Shown here: positions 35,127-42,500 of the stretch, piece by piece
How positions within the stretch are numbered: the stretch's first letter is position 1
How the letters are laid out: each line of letters starts with the position of its first letter
Assembly (NCBI GenBank): GCA_044226045.1
Contig: JBGAHR010000002.1
Span: 1-64,000, forward strand
Source: Endoryza sp044226045
Lineage (GTDB): Bacteria > Bacteroidota > Bacteroidia > Chitinophagales > Chitinophagaceae
Length of the DNA: 64,000 nt
Direction: 5' to 3'
Program-made: the position numbers and the translations under genes
Notes under the pieces: generated by a model
The model's database searches: none
Seen by the model: the letters and a program-made list of their open reading frames with translations, nothing else
Told to the model about the DNA's origin: nothing

Positions 35127-35825
35127 ATGATGAACTTAGGACAAGAATTTGAAAAATATGCGATTAAGCACAGGGGTATAAGCAGCAACACATTGGATGC
35201 GTACACCAAACACTCGGTTACCAATCTTACTCCCAATATTATTGAAGAGCGCCCCATGAATATTGCGGTTATGGACGTTTACAGCCGCCTGATGATGGAT
35301 CGTATCATCTTCCTGGGATATCCCATCAATGACGAAGTGGCCAATATCATCACTGCCCAGATGCTGTTCCTGGAAAGTACCGACCGCACGCGCGATATAC
35401 AAATGTATATTAACTCTCCCGGCGGCAGTGTTTACAGCGGTCTCGGTGTGTACGACACCATGCAATACATCACACCCGATGTGGCTACCATCTGTATTGG
35501 TATGGCGGCATCCATGGCACAGGTTCTGCTTTGCGCCGGCACAAAAGGCAAGCGTACCGCACTGCGTCACAGTCGCGTGATGATGCATCAGCCCAGTGGC
35601 GCCATCGGCGGACAGGCCAGTGATATCGAGATTACCGTAAACGAGATCAAGAAGATCAAAAAGAATCTTTACGATATCATCTCTTACCATACAGGAAAGC
35701 CCATCAAACAGGTTGAGAAAGATTGTGAGCGCGACTACTGGCTGACCTCCGACGAAGCCAAGGAGTATGGACTGGTTGATGAAGTGCTGCTGATCAATCC
35801 CCGTAAAGAGAAAAAAGACAATTAA
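35127..35825 (+). CDS. clpP: ATP-dependent Clp protease proteolytic subunit, first paralogue
   Basis: The 232-residue serine peptidase subunit has an intact triad: Ser in GMAASMAQ, His in MMHQPSG, Asp in CERDYWLTS. It forms heptameric rings that degrade proteins fed by ClpX or ClpA/C. The N-terminus is about 30 residues longer than in E. coli and ends at a typical propeptide-like region before NIAVMDVYSRLMMDRI. A TACCTTTA near-match to the -7 element lies at 35115-35122. The second ATG (codon 2) is equally possible. It is 40 bp upstream of a second clpP. Confidence 0.95.
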   Translation: MMNLGQEFEKYAIKHRGISSNTLDAYTKHSVTNLTPNIIEERPMNIAVMDVYSRLMMDRIIFLGYPINDEVANIITAQMLFLESTDRTRDIQMYINSPGGSVYSGLGVYDTMQYITPDVATICIGMAASMAQVLLCAGTKGKRTALRHSRVMMHQPSGAIGGQASDIEITVNEIKKIKKNLYDIISYHTGKPIKQVEKDCERDYWLTSDEAKEYGLVDEVLLINPRKEKKDN

Positions 35826-35865
35826 TCCTTAGAAGGAACAGAAAACATAAACTCAAAAATATTCG

Positions 35866-36495
35866 ATGAAACAGAATCAATATTTATTCGGAAACTGGAG
35901 AATGGATGACGAAGAAGAGAAGGAAGAACAACCCAAGAGTGACCTGATGATGTTCAGCAAAAAGCTGGAAAAATATTTCTTCGACAAACGGAGTGTGCAC
36001 CTGTGGGGAGTAGTTGATGACAAGAGTGCGAGAGATGTGGTGAGCAAACTGTTGTTGCTGGATGCCGATAAGCCCGGAGAAGAAATCAAATTTTTTATCA
36101 ATAGCCCCGGTGGTGTGGTGACCAGTGGAATGGTTATTTACGATACCATGAAAATGATCCAGAGCCCCGTTACAACCATTTGTATGGGACTCGCCGCCTC
36201 CATGGGTTCCATCCTGCTGAGTGGCGGTGTAAAGGGTAAGAGACAGATCTATCCTCACGGAGAAGTGATGATCCACCAGCCCAGTTTGGGAGGATATATT
36301 CAGGGGGTTAGCGCGGACCTGGAAATCCAGGCCAAGCAAACCATGAAGGTGAAAATGATCGGAGCCAGGATCCTGGCAGAGAATACCGGTAAAACAGTGA
36401 ACCAGATATTGAAGGATTTTGACCGTGATTACTGGATGGATGCCCAGGAAGCCGTTGCCTATGGCATCGTCGACCAGATCGTGGAGAAAATCTAA
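35866..36495 (+). CDS. clpP: ATP-dependent Clp protease proteolytic subunit, second paralogue
   Basis: The 209-residue paralogue also has a full triad: Ser in GLAASMGS, His in MIHQPSLGG, Asp in FDRDYWMDA. It differs from the first copy by an acidic N-terminal stretch (MDDEEEKEEQ at about 13-22) and in the handle helix. Both copies being catalytically complete suggests mixed or alternative rings, as known for ClpP1/ClpP2 pairs in some bacteria. It lies 40 bp downstream of the first copy and ends at a terminator before clpX. Confidence 0.94.
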   Translation: MKQNQYLFGNWRMDDEEEKEEQPKSDLMMFSKKLEKYFFDKRSVHLWGVVDDKSARDVVSKLLLLDADKPGEEIKFFINSPGGVVTSGMVIYDTMKMIQSPVTTICMGLAASMGSILLSGGVKGKRQIYPHGEVMIHQPSLGGYIQGVSADLEIQAKQTMKVKMIGARILAENTGKTVNQILKDFDRDYWMDAQEAVAYGIVDQIVEKI

Positions 36496-36527
36496 CCGAC
36501 TGAGTACTAGCTTACTTCCCCCAAAAC

Positions 36528-36566
36528 ACCCGCTTACTAAACCAGGCAGGATTTTGGGGTTTTTTA
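36528..36566 (+). terminator. Terminator between the second clpP and clpX
   Basis: CCCCAAAA pairs with TTTTGGGG around a 15-nt loop and is followed by a T run. It implies that clpX depends on its own promoter at 36591-36598. Confidence 0.75.
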
Positions 36567-36590
36567 TTGGGATTTGGGAATTGTATTGAA

Positions 36591-36598
36591 TACCTTTG
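36591..36598 (+). promoter_or_regulatory. -7 promoter element (TACCTTTG) for clpX
   Basis: Full TAnnTTTG match with an upstream TTG 21 bp away, 18 nt before the ATG at 36617. Confidence 0.6.
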
Positions 36599-36616
36599 TG
36601 AACAGGACTAAAAACG

Positions 36617-37858
36617 ATGGCAAAAACTACTTTACATTGTTCTTTTTGCGGCCGTAGTCGTGATGAAGTAAAAATTCTGATCGCTGGCCAGGAAGGACAT
36701 ATCTGTGAGAACTGTGTGGAGCATGCACAGGAAATAATCGAGCAAGAGTTGGCCACCCGGCAGGATGGCAGCGGATCCGGTTCATCAGCCTTCAAGCTGA
36801 CCGTTAAGAAGCCGGTTGAAATAAAGCGATTCCTCGATGAATATGTGATCGGTCAGGATGAAGCAAAAAAAGTACTCTCCGTAGCAGTATACAATCACTA
36901 TAAAAGATTGCAACAGAAACCCGCGGAGAATGAAATCGAAATCGAGAAAAGCAATATTGTTATGGTGGGTGAGACCGGAACCGGTAAAACCTTACTCGCC
37001 AAAACCATTGCCAAATTATTAAATGTTCCCTTCGCTATAGTGGATGCTACTGTATTTACAGAAGCCGGTTATGTGGGAGAAGATGTGGAAAGCATTCTTA
37101 CCCGACTGCTGCAGGTTTGTAACTACGATGTGGCCGCAGCTGAAAAAGGAATCGTTTACGTGGATGAAATCGACAAGATCGCCCGTAAGGGAGACAATCC
37201 TTCCATCACCCGCGATGTAAGCGGCGAGGGTGTTCAGCAGGGATTGTTGAAACTGCTGGAAGGAACAGATGTACTGGTTCCACCGCAGGGAGGCAGGAAA
37301 CACCCCGAACAAAAACTGATCAAGATCAATACGCAGAACATCCTGTTCATTTGCGGTGGCGCTTTCGACGGCATCGATAAAGTCATTGCACGCCGGGTAA
37401 ATACCAATGCGATTGGCTTTAACGTGAACAAGGAACTGCAGGAGCATATGAAGAAAAACCTTCTTCAGTATATAAACGCCACAGATTTGAAAAGCTTTGG
37501 ATTGATTCCGGAGTTGCTGGGCAGATTGCCGGTGGTTACCCACCTCAATCCGCTCGACCAGCCCACACTCCGCTCTATTTTGACAGAGCCAAAGAATGCG
37601 CTGATCCGTCAATACAAGAAATTGTTTGAACTGGAAGGCATCCAGATCACCATTGATGAAGACGTGCTGGATTTCATGGTGGAAAAAGCCATTGAATACA
37701 AACTGGGCGCCCGCGGACTGAGAAGCATCTGCGAAAGCATTCTAACCGATGCCATGTTCGAGCTGCCCTCTTCCAAACAAACCAGTTTCCACCTCGATAT
37801 CGAATATGCCCGCCTGAAATTCGACAAGAGCAAGATGAACCTGCTGAAGGTCGCCTGA
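36617..37858 (+). CDS. clpX: ATP-dependent unfoldase ClpX
   Basis: The 413-residue AAA+ unfoldase recognises substrates and feeds them to ClpP. The N-terminal zinc domain has C8/C11 and C30/C33. Walker A is GETGTGKT (118-125), Walker B VYVDEIDK, the pore loop is GYVGEDVES, and the IGF loop that docks on ClpP is present in NAIGFN. All parts are intact. It has its own promoter after the clpP terminator. A long palindrome built from the genome's AAAAGTC heptads (37875-37930) follows and probably ends the transcript. Confidence 0.97.
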   Translation: MAKTTLHCSFCGRSRDEVKILIAGQEGHICENCVEHAQEIIEQELATRQDGSGSGSSAFKLTVKKPVEIKRFLDEYVIGQDEAKKVLSVAVYNHYKRLQQKPAENEIEIEKSNIVMVGETGTGKTLLAKTIAKLLNVPFAIVDATVFTEAGYVGEDVESILTRLLQVCNYDVAAAEKGIVYVDEIDKIARKGDNPSITRDVSGEGVQQGLLKLLEGTDVLVPPQGGRKHPEQKLIKINTQNILFICGGAFDGIDKVIARRVNTNAIGFNVNKELQEHMKKNLLQYINATDLKSFGLIPELLGRLPVVTHLNPLDQPTLRSILTEPKNALIRQYKKLFELEGIQITIDEDVLDFMVEKAIEYKLGARGLRSICESILTDAMFELPSSKQTSFHLDIEYARLKFDKSKMNLLKVA

Positions 37859-37874
37859 TAACGCAAGAAATTCG

Positions 37875-37930
37875 AAAAGTCAAAATTCAACAAAAAGTTC
37901 CCCGGAATTTTTGCCTGAATTTTGACTTTT
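37875..37930. repeat. Long palindrome of heptad-repeat units after clpX
   Basis: AAAAGTCAAAATTCA (37875-37889) pairs with its exact complement at 37916-37930. The arms continue inward to about 27 bp with four mismatches and a tiny loop. The same 7-bp words fill spacers at 11670, 59985 and 60290. Here they form a hairpin that likely ends the clpX transcript on both strands. Confidence 0.75.
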
Positions 37931-37975
37931 GCTTTAAGGGTGGTTAAATTTAGGAAAACAACCAAGCTCATTACC

Positions 37976-38149
37976 ATGCAGGAGTTAATTGATAAACTCA
38001 AAGCCGAAGGACTCAGTGATCAACAGGCCTTAAAAGCCATTGAAATCATTAAGGACTTTGCCAAACAGAAATTTCCCATATTTTCCGGAGCGATCGAGAA
38101 AGTCTTTGAAAAATACAGCCCATCCAGGGAAGATGATTTCCTGGAATAA
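37976..38149 (+). CDS. Small UBA-like helical protein
   Basis: The predicted product has 57 residues, MQELIDKLKAEGLSDQQALK to the end, and is all-helical. The pattern GLSDQQALKAIEIIKDFAKQ resembles the three-helix UBA-type fold. The ATG at 37976 follows the clpX hairpin; an in-frame extension upstream would run through the repeat. No function can be given. It is followed after 30 bp by a TM2 protein gene on the same strand, so the two are probably one unit. Confidence 0.7.
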   Translation: MQELIDKLKAEGLSDQQALKAIEIIKDFAKQKFPIFSGAIEKVFEKYSPSREDDFLE

Positions 38150-38179
38150 CATCCACCAAAAACTAACAAACCCACCCAC

Positions 38180-38524
38180 ATGGATCAGCGATTACTTTAC
38201 CTGAGAAACATAAAGCCCGACGAGCTCGCCTATCTCGAGAACCTCACTGCGAACCTCAACAATGAGCAGATGAACATGTTCGTCGCGTTGTACAATAACA
38301 AAAGAAAAACGGAAGACACGGTGCTTATCTGCACCTTACTGGGCTTTGTCGGTTTTTCCGGTGTGCAGCGATTTATATTGGGTCAGATTGGAATGGGCAT
38401 CCTTTTCTTTTTTACCGGAGGCCTTTGTTTTATCGGAACCATTGTAGACCTGATCAATCATAAGGAAATGACCTACCAGTACAATTGCCAGCAGGCGATG
38501 GAAACCATTGCGATGATCAGGTGA
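38180..38524 (+). CDS. TM2 domain protein
   Basis: This 114-residue membrane protein has a helical N-terminal half (about 1-45) and a TM2 domain with two helices (about 48-66 and 72-92) joined by the FSGVQRFILGQIGMGIL segment, the family signature with a G-x-HRFY-like turn (here GVQRFI). The role of TM2 proteins in bacteria is not settled. It sits 30 bp downstream of the 57-residue protein gene and converges with the cytochrome c gene. Confidence 0.88.
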   Translation: MDQRLLYLRNIKPDELAYLENLTANLNNEQMNMFVALYNNKRKTEDTVLICTLLGFVGFSGVQRFILGQIGMGILFFFTGGLCFIGTIVDLINHKEMTYQYNCQQAMETIAMIR

Positions 38525-38546
38525 GCAAAAGTTCAGACGGTTCTAT

Positions 38547-38984
38547 TCAGTTCATGGCTACTACGCGGTCTTTTGCCCCATCTGTTTCCAGGTAATCGAT
38601 GATGGATTCCACTTCCTTATCTGTCAATGCGCCTTCGAAGAAATTCATTGTGGCAGACGACCATTTTACCATTTTAACAGGATATGGGTCTCCTGTCGCG
38701 GCTGCTTTCGACCAATTGAGAATCCATTTCTTTAATAAAGCTCTATCGGGCCATCGTTCCACCACCCCTGCCAGCGCCGGACCGGTAAGGTCTTTGTATA
38801 AAGCATGACAGGATGCGCAATTTGCCTGGAACAGGCGCTTCCCTTCCGGATGGCTTACCCGCGCTTCAGCAACCGCCGACGAATTTACGTCCCGCTTTTC
38901 TTCGGAAACATCGTCAGGCTGTCGGGAATGCTGGAATAAAGATATCATTCCGGCCAGAAGGAGAATAGCAACGGCGCCCAGCAT
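38547..38984 (-). CDS. Membrane-anchored cytochrome c
   Basis: From the ATG at 38982-38984 this is a 145-residue protein with an N-terminal membrane anchor (MLGAVAILLLAGMIS) and one class I c-type haem site CASCH at about residue 61, with a downstream Met (MVKWSSATMNFF) as possible sixth ligand. It would be an electron carrier facing the periplasm. An in-frame ATG at 39074 would add 30 residues that are the translation of GGTTTGC heptad repeats (KPQTANRKLQTANR), so I reject that start. No oxidase or other partner genes are adjacent. Confidence 0.82.
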   Translation of the reverse strand: MLGAVAILLLAGMISLFQHSRQPDDVSEEKRDVNSSAVAEARVSHPEGKRLFQANCASCHALYKDLTGPALAGVVERWPDRALLKKWILNWSKAAATGDPYPVKMVKWSSATMNFFEGALTDKEVESIIDYLETDGAKDRVVAMN

Positions 38985-39279
38985 TCCGTTTCTGATATAG
39001 GGGCGGTTGGCGGTTTGCAGTTTGCGGTTTGCAGTTTGCGGTTTGCGGTTTGCTATCTTGTCTTCAAACAGCAAACCCCGCTTTTTGAATTTTGCATTTT
39101 TTGACTTTTGAATCCGTCATCCGCCATCAGTAATCCGTAATTACATTGGCTCATTGACTAATTGACGAATCATTGTTGTCCGGGGAAAACGCTGAGGGTG
39201 CAATTAGTCAATGAGCCAAGTTGCCAATGAACAGCAAACCGCTAACTATAAACAGCAAACTGAATTTTAACAATAGCCG
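38985..39279. repeat. Mosaic repeat spacer upstream of the cytochrome c gene
   Basis: The order is GGTTTGC/AGTTTGC heptads (39004-39055), TTTTGAA/TTTTGAC heptads (about 39083-39112), a TCCGCCATCAGTAATCCGTAA module (about 39115-39142), ATTGGC/ATTGAC units (39146-39170), the GTTGTCCGGGGAAAA block (39177-39191), and a second ATTG/TTTGC patch up to copy B. No gene is seen in 38985-39645. Confidence 0.75.
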
Positions 39280-39416
39280 GGCTTTATTCTACCGCTGTTC
39301 ACCACCGAAGAACCGAAGCAGGGCGATAGACCACGGTAACCGGGCTGTATATCGGTTACCGTCGCCTTTTTTTGTGGGACTTTTTTTGGCGAAACAAAAA
39401 AAGTCCCGTCAGAGAC
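39280..39416. repeat. Hairpin-rich intergenic repeat, copy B (inverted relative to copy A)
   Basis: This is the reverse complement of 1-137 with about three to four differences. Both hairpins are kept (GGTAACC/GGTTACC near 39334-39361, and the 12-bp GTCCC stem near 39376-39407). The conservation of the stems and of the single-stranded joins in two copies 39 kb apart suggests a mobile or selected structured element. The window does not show target-site duplications. Confidence 0.8.
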
Positions 39417-39645
39417 TTGCTTAAAATGACTGAATCCCTTAAAGAGGTATACCAAAATACGAAGGGGGCTCATTTCTCAAAATGCGGCAAAAAGATGATT
39501 ATTTCAACGTAGCCTCAGAGACTCCGTGACTTTCCCGGACAACAGTGATTGACGAATTGGCAAATTGCCTCTCCATCCGTAATCCGTAATTATATTGGCT
39601 CATTGACCAATTGACGAATTGGCAAATTGTATTAATAACCGGTCA
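39417..39645. repeat. Mosaic repeat spacer between copy B and the XRE gene
   Basis: After about 100 bases with no clear feature, the stretch from 39527 repeats the TTTCCCGGACAAC block, ATTGAC/ATTGGC units, a CATCCGTAATCCGTAATT module and more ATTG units to 39628. The order matches that at 39112-39170 and 47740-47885. Confidence 0.65.
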
Positions 39646-39951
39646 CTACAATACGATCGATAATTGTACTCTTCCTCCCAATCCCATTTCAACTATTCTT
39701 TGCAGTGTTGAGAAACGAACTTCCTTTAGACCATTCTCTATTTTTGAAATATAAGACTTGGTCGTACCTACTTTTTCTGCCAGTTCGGCCTGGGTTAAAC
39801 CTTTTTCCAATCGGGCCTCCTGTAGTAAAGCCCCGATTTTAAAGTTTTCGTAACCGGCTTCCAAAGCATTGCGTTTTGCAGTTCCGCTTTTTCCGTAGTG
39901 TTTGTCCTTGAATTGCTCAAGGGTCATGAGTTTATTCTTTTTCACTTTCAT
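39646..39951 (-). CDS. XRE-family transcriptional regulator (HigA-like antitoxin type)
   Basis: The 101-residue protein has an N-terminal helix region (MTLEQFKDKHYGKSGTAKRN), then a Cro/CI helix-turn-helix at about 42-80 (GLTQAELAEKVGTTKSYISK). Layout and size match the antitoxins of HigBA/RelE-type modules in Bacteroidota. The toxin gene normally lies directly upstream on the same strand, but the 176 bp there holds only a terminator and a 13-bp tandem repeat, so this is an orphan. It may be a solitary regulator or the remains of a module. Confidence 0.82.
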   Translation of the reverse strand: MKVKKNKLMTLEQFKDKHYGKSGTAKRNALEAGYENFKIGALLQEARLEKGLTQAELAEKVGTTKSYISKIENGLKEVRFSTLQRIVEMGLGGRVQLSIVL

Positions 39952-40011
39952 ACTCTTTTTTAATTTTCAAAGCCCATTCCCCTGGATGCGCCTTCGGCGA
40001 TCCGGGTAAGA

Positions 40012-40071
40012 CTCGCCTTGGGAGCTCGCCTTGGGAGCTCGCCTTGGGATTTCGCTTTGGGAGCTCGCCTT
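40012..40071. repeat. 13-bp tandem repeat CTCGCCTTGGGAG
   Basis: Four full units start at 40012, 40025, 40038 and 40051, with a partial fifth at 40064. The first two are identical and the others differ at one to three bases. A CGCCTTCGGCG mini-hairpin precedes it (about 39989). It lies in the gap upstream of the XRE gene. Confidence 0.85.
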
Positions 40072-40074
40072 ATT

Positions 40075-40100
40075 AAAAAGCCCCCGACAAGGCCGGGGGC
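40075..40100 (-). terminator. Terminator after the acyl-CoA dehydrogenase gene
   Basis: On the minus strand GCCCCCG pairs with CGGGGGC around a 7-nt loop and is followed by TTTTT. It is placed 28 bp past the stop codon. Confidence 0.88.
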
Positions 40101-40127
40101 AGACAAGACAAGCAACCTTAATCATTG

Positions 40128-41270
40128 TTAGGATCTCAAAATTTCGCGGGAGATCACCAGTTTTTGAATTTCCGATGTTCCTTCCCCGATCGTACATAGT
40201 TTACTGTCGCGATAATATTTTTCAACAGGGAAGTCTTTGGTATATCCGTATCCTCCAAAAACCTGCACGGCATCATTGGCAGTTTTTACAGCTACTTCGC
40301 TGGCATAGTATTTCGCCATGGCCGCCTGCTTTGACATGGGCAGTCCTTTCATTTTTAAATCACAGGCCTGGAGTGTTAACATCTCGGCAGCCTCAATTTC
40401 AGTTGCCATATCGGCCAGTTTGAATGAAATACCCTGGAAGTTGGCGATGGGCTGATCAAACTGGTGCCTTTCCTTTGCATATTTCACGGCCGCTTCAAAA
40501 GCGCCTTTGGCAATACCCAGGGAAAGGGCTGCAATAGATATTCTTCCTCCGTCCAGTACTTTTAAAGATTGTTTGAATCCATGCCCGATCTCACCCAGTC
40601 GCTGTGAATCCGGAATGCGACAATTGTCGAATACCATCTCCGCGGTTTCGCTGGCCCGCATGCCCAATTTGTTCTCTTTTTTTCCGCCACTAAATCCGGG
40701 GGTGCCTTTCTCTACCACAAATGCTGTTGCATTATCCTTCGCTCTCGGCTCACCGGTTCGGGCGATCACCACTGCAAGTTCACCCGATTTTCCATGAGTG
40801 ATCCAGTTCTTGGTGCCGTTTATGATCCAGTGGTCACCGTCTTTTACCGCGGTTGTCCGCATATTTCCGGCATCGCTGCCGGTATTCGCTTCTGTCAATC
40901 CCCATGCACCAATCCACTCGCCGCTTGCCAGCCGGGGAAGATATTTTTTCTTTTGCTCTTCGTTACCGAAAGTGAGGATATGCCCTGTACACAGTGAATT
41001 GTGTGCAGCGAGGCTAAGCCCTACAGATCCGCATACTTTGGCGATCTCCTGGATAATGGCTACATATTCCATGTAGGACAGACCAGCGCCGCCATATTCT
41101 TCCGGCACCAGCACACCCATCAATCCCAGCTTTCCCATTTCACGGAAAACTTCCACCGGAAATTCCTGCGATTCATCCCATTTCATGACATGTGGCTTAA
41201 TATGCTGCTGTGCGAAATCACGGGCAGTCTGCGCCACCTGTTGTGTTAATTCAGAGGTTTCAAAATTCAT
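40128..41270 (-). CDS. Acyl-CoA dehydrogenase
   Basis: The 380-residue FAD enzyme oxidises acyl-CoA to trans-2-enoyl-CoA. The three ACAD domains are clear: a helical N-terminus, the beta domain (WGLTEANTGSDAGNMRT, then WITHGKSG), and the helical C-terminus with catalytic E363 in CTIGEGTSE and FGGYGYTKDFPVEKYYRD. The length and the active-site context fit short- or branched-chain enzymes. It stands alone with a strong terminator, and a TATTAAC-N8-GTTAATA palindrome lies 69-90 bp upstream. With the thiolase at 10.4-11.6 kb it supports fatty- or branched-acid oxidation. Confidence 0.93.
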   Translation of the reverse strand: MNFETSELTQQVAQTARDFAQQHIKPHVMKWDESQEFPVEVFREMGKLGLMGVLVPEEYGGAGLSYMEYVAIIQEIAKVCGSVGLSLAAHNSLCTGHILTFGNEEQKKKYLPRLASGEWIGAWGLTEANTGSDAGNMRTTAVKDGDHWIINGTKNWITHGKSGELAVVIARTGEPRAKDNATAFVVEKGTPGFSGGKKENKLGMRASETAEMVFDNCRIPDSQRLGEIGHGFKQSLKVLDGGRISIAALSLGIAKGAFEAAVKYAKERHQFDQPIANFQGISFKLADMATEIEAAEMLTLQACDLKMKGLPMSKQAAMAKYYASEVAVKTANDAVQVFGGYGYTKDFPVEKYYRDSKLCTIGEGTSEIQKLVISREILRS

Positions 41271-41338
41271 AGCATTCGGTCATTTGTCTTTTTCTGACAA
41301 TTGCATCCTCAACGGAACGCAAGATAGGGTATTTTTGG

Positions 41339-41360
41339 TATTAACTAACAGTTGTTAATA
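41339..41360. promoter_or_regulatory. TATTAAC-N8-GTTAATA palindrome upstream of the acyl-CoA dehydrogenase gene
   Basis: A perfect 7-bp inverted repeat with an inner AAC-A-GTT dyad. It lies 69-90 bp before the ATG and contains AGTTGTT, also present in the thiolase operator candidate. It probably binds a TetR- or MarR-type regulator. Confidence 0.42.
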
Positions 41361-41370
41361 TTTGGGAGAT

Positions 41371-41448
41371 ACGAATTTTGGACACGAATTTCAAACACGA
41401 ATTGCACGAATTACACGAATTATACGAATTAGACGAATTAGACGAATT
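41371..41448. repeat. ACGAATT tandem array, 9-bp period
   Basis: ACGAATT occurs at 41371, 41384, 41397, 41406, 41415, 41424, 41433 and 41442. The last six are exactly 9 bp apart with variable dinucleotide spacers. The array touches the 3' end of the helix-hairpin-helix gene at 41450. Confidence 0.85.
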
Positions 41449-41449
41449 A

Positions 41450-42400
41450 TCATTTCTGTACTGTCAATTCGAGGTAGGGCAACAGTTTATCCCATTCTTC
41501 GGGGGTCCATAATTCGAGGGCTTTGAGTTCTTCGAGAGAAGTAAAGCGGCCATGTTCCTGCCGGTATCTGGTAATTGTTTCGGCACGTCGGTATCGGATA
41601 TAGGGATGTGAGGCCAGCAACTTCTTGTCGATTTTATTCAGTTCCAGCTTTTGAATGGGCGTGTTGGTATACCGCAGTTGAGTGGATATTTTCCGGAATA
41701 CAGAATCGGCCAGTCCGAATGTTTCACCAACCTGTGCAACCGATACAAATCCACCGAGGGCTTCCCGGAATCGCAGAATCCTGCCAGCCAGCCTGGGACC
41801 GATACCTGATAAACTCACCCATTGCAGGCTGTCGGCCTGGTTCACATCAATAACGGGTGTATTTCTGGTTGTATAAACCGGCCTGGCTACAGAAACAGGT
41901 GCACCCTGATTCCACTTGTCTGCCTCCACCTTGTTTTCCTCTCTCTTGTTATTTGAGGAAAATTCCCTGTCTTCTTCTATTCGGATAAAAGGAAGCAATT
42001 TCTCTTTCAGGTCTTCTCTTAGTCCATATATTTTGCGAAGATCATCGGGCTGCCTGAACCGCCCGCCTTTTGAGAGGTATTTCTGTATGGTCTTCGCGCT
42101 TCTTTCGCTGACTCCCAGTTTTATCCAGCCCTGAACAGATAAAGTGTTCGGATCAAAATAAAACAGTGTTTCGGATTTTACGGGAATTGCTCCGGCAGGA
42201 TCAGTTTTTTTAACAGGTTCTTCGTATGCCTTGGCGGGTGAAGCATTGGTTTCCGGCGGCAGAAGCGAAATCTCTTTCCAGGAGGGCGGATCTTCCACAT
42301 TGATGACGGAAGGCAATACGGCTAACATTATCATTAAAACAACCAGTGAAATAATGGCTATCCTTTCTCCTTTTGTAAAACTTATATACTCTTTCCACAT
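41450..42400 (-). CDS. Helix-hairpin-helix protein (ComEA-like)
   Basis: The 316-residue protein starts at the ATG at 42398-42400 (MWKEYISFTKGER), followed by one membrane helix (about 13-31). Three or more helix-hairpin-helix motifs follow: SVQGWIKLGVSERSAKTIQ, DVNQADSLQWVSLSGIGPRLA and ELNKIDKKLLASHPYIRYR. Such domains bind DNA without sequence preference. ComEA proteins act in DNA uptake, and in Bacteroidota anchored multi-HhH proteins of this length are common, but no other competence gene is near. Frame upstream of the chosen start is open but not conserved-looking. Confidence 0.8.
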   Translation of the reverse strand: MWKEYISFTKGERIAIISLVVLMIMLAVLPSVINVEDPPSWKEISLLPPETNASPAKAYEEPVKKTDPAGAIPVKSETLFYFDPNTLSVQGWIKLGVSERSAKTIQKYLSKGGRFRQPDDLRKIYGLREDLKEKLLPFIRIEEDREFSSNNKREENKVEADKWNQGAPVSVARPVYTTRNTPVIDVNQADSLQWVSLSGIGPRLAGRILRFREALGGFVSVAQVGETFGLADSVFRKISTQLRYTNTPIQKLELNKIDKKLLASHPYIRYRRAETITRYRQEHGRFTSLEELKALELWTPEEWDKLLPYLELTVQK

Positions 42401-42500
42401 CGGTCTTGATTTGTTGGACAAACCTCGTAAGGGAGCGAAAAACAAAAATGGAGAATTACGGAAATCTGAGGGGAAAAAAAGTCTTCTGCGGCGAAAACAA

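Noticed and set aside
40012..40071. 13-bp units considered as a CRISPR array
   Set aside because: The units are contiguous with no spacers and no cas genes occur.
39967..40197. A minus-strand frame upstream of the XRE gene as a toxin partner
   Set aside because: It covers the terminator and the 13-bp repeat, and its product does not resemble RelE, HigB or any toxin.
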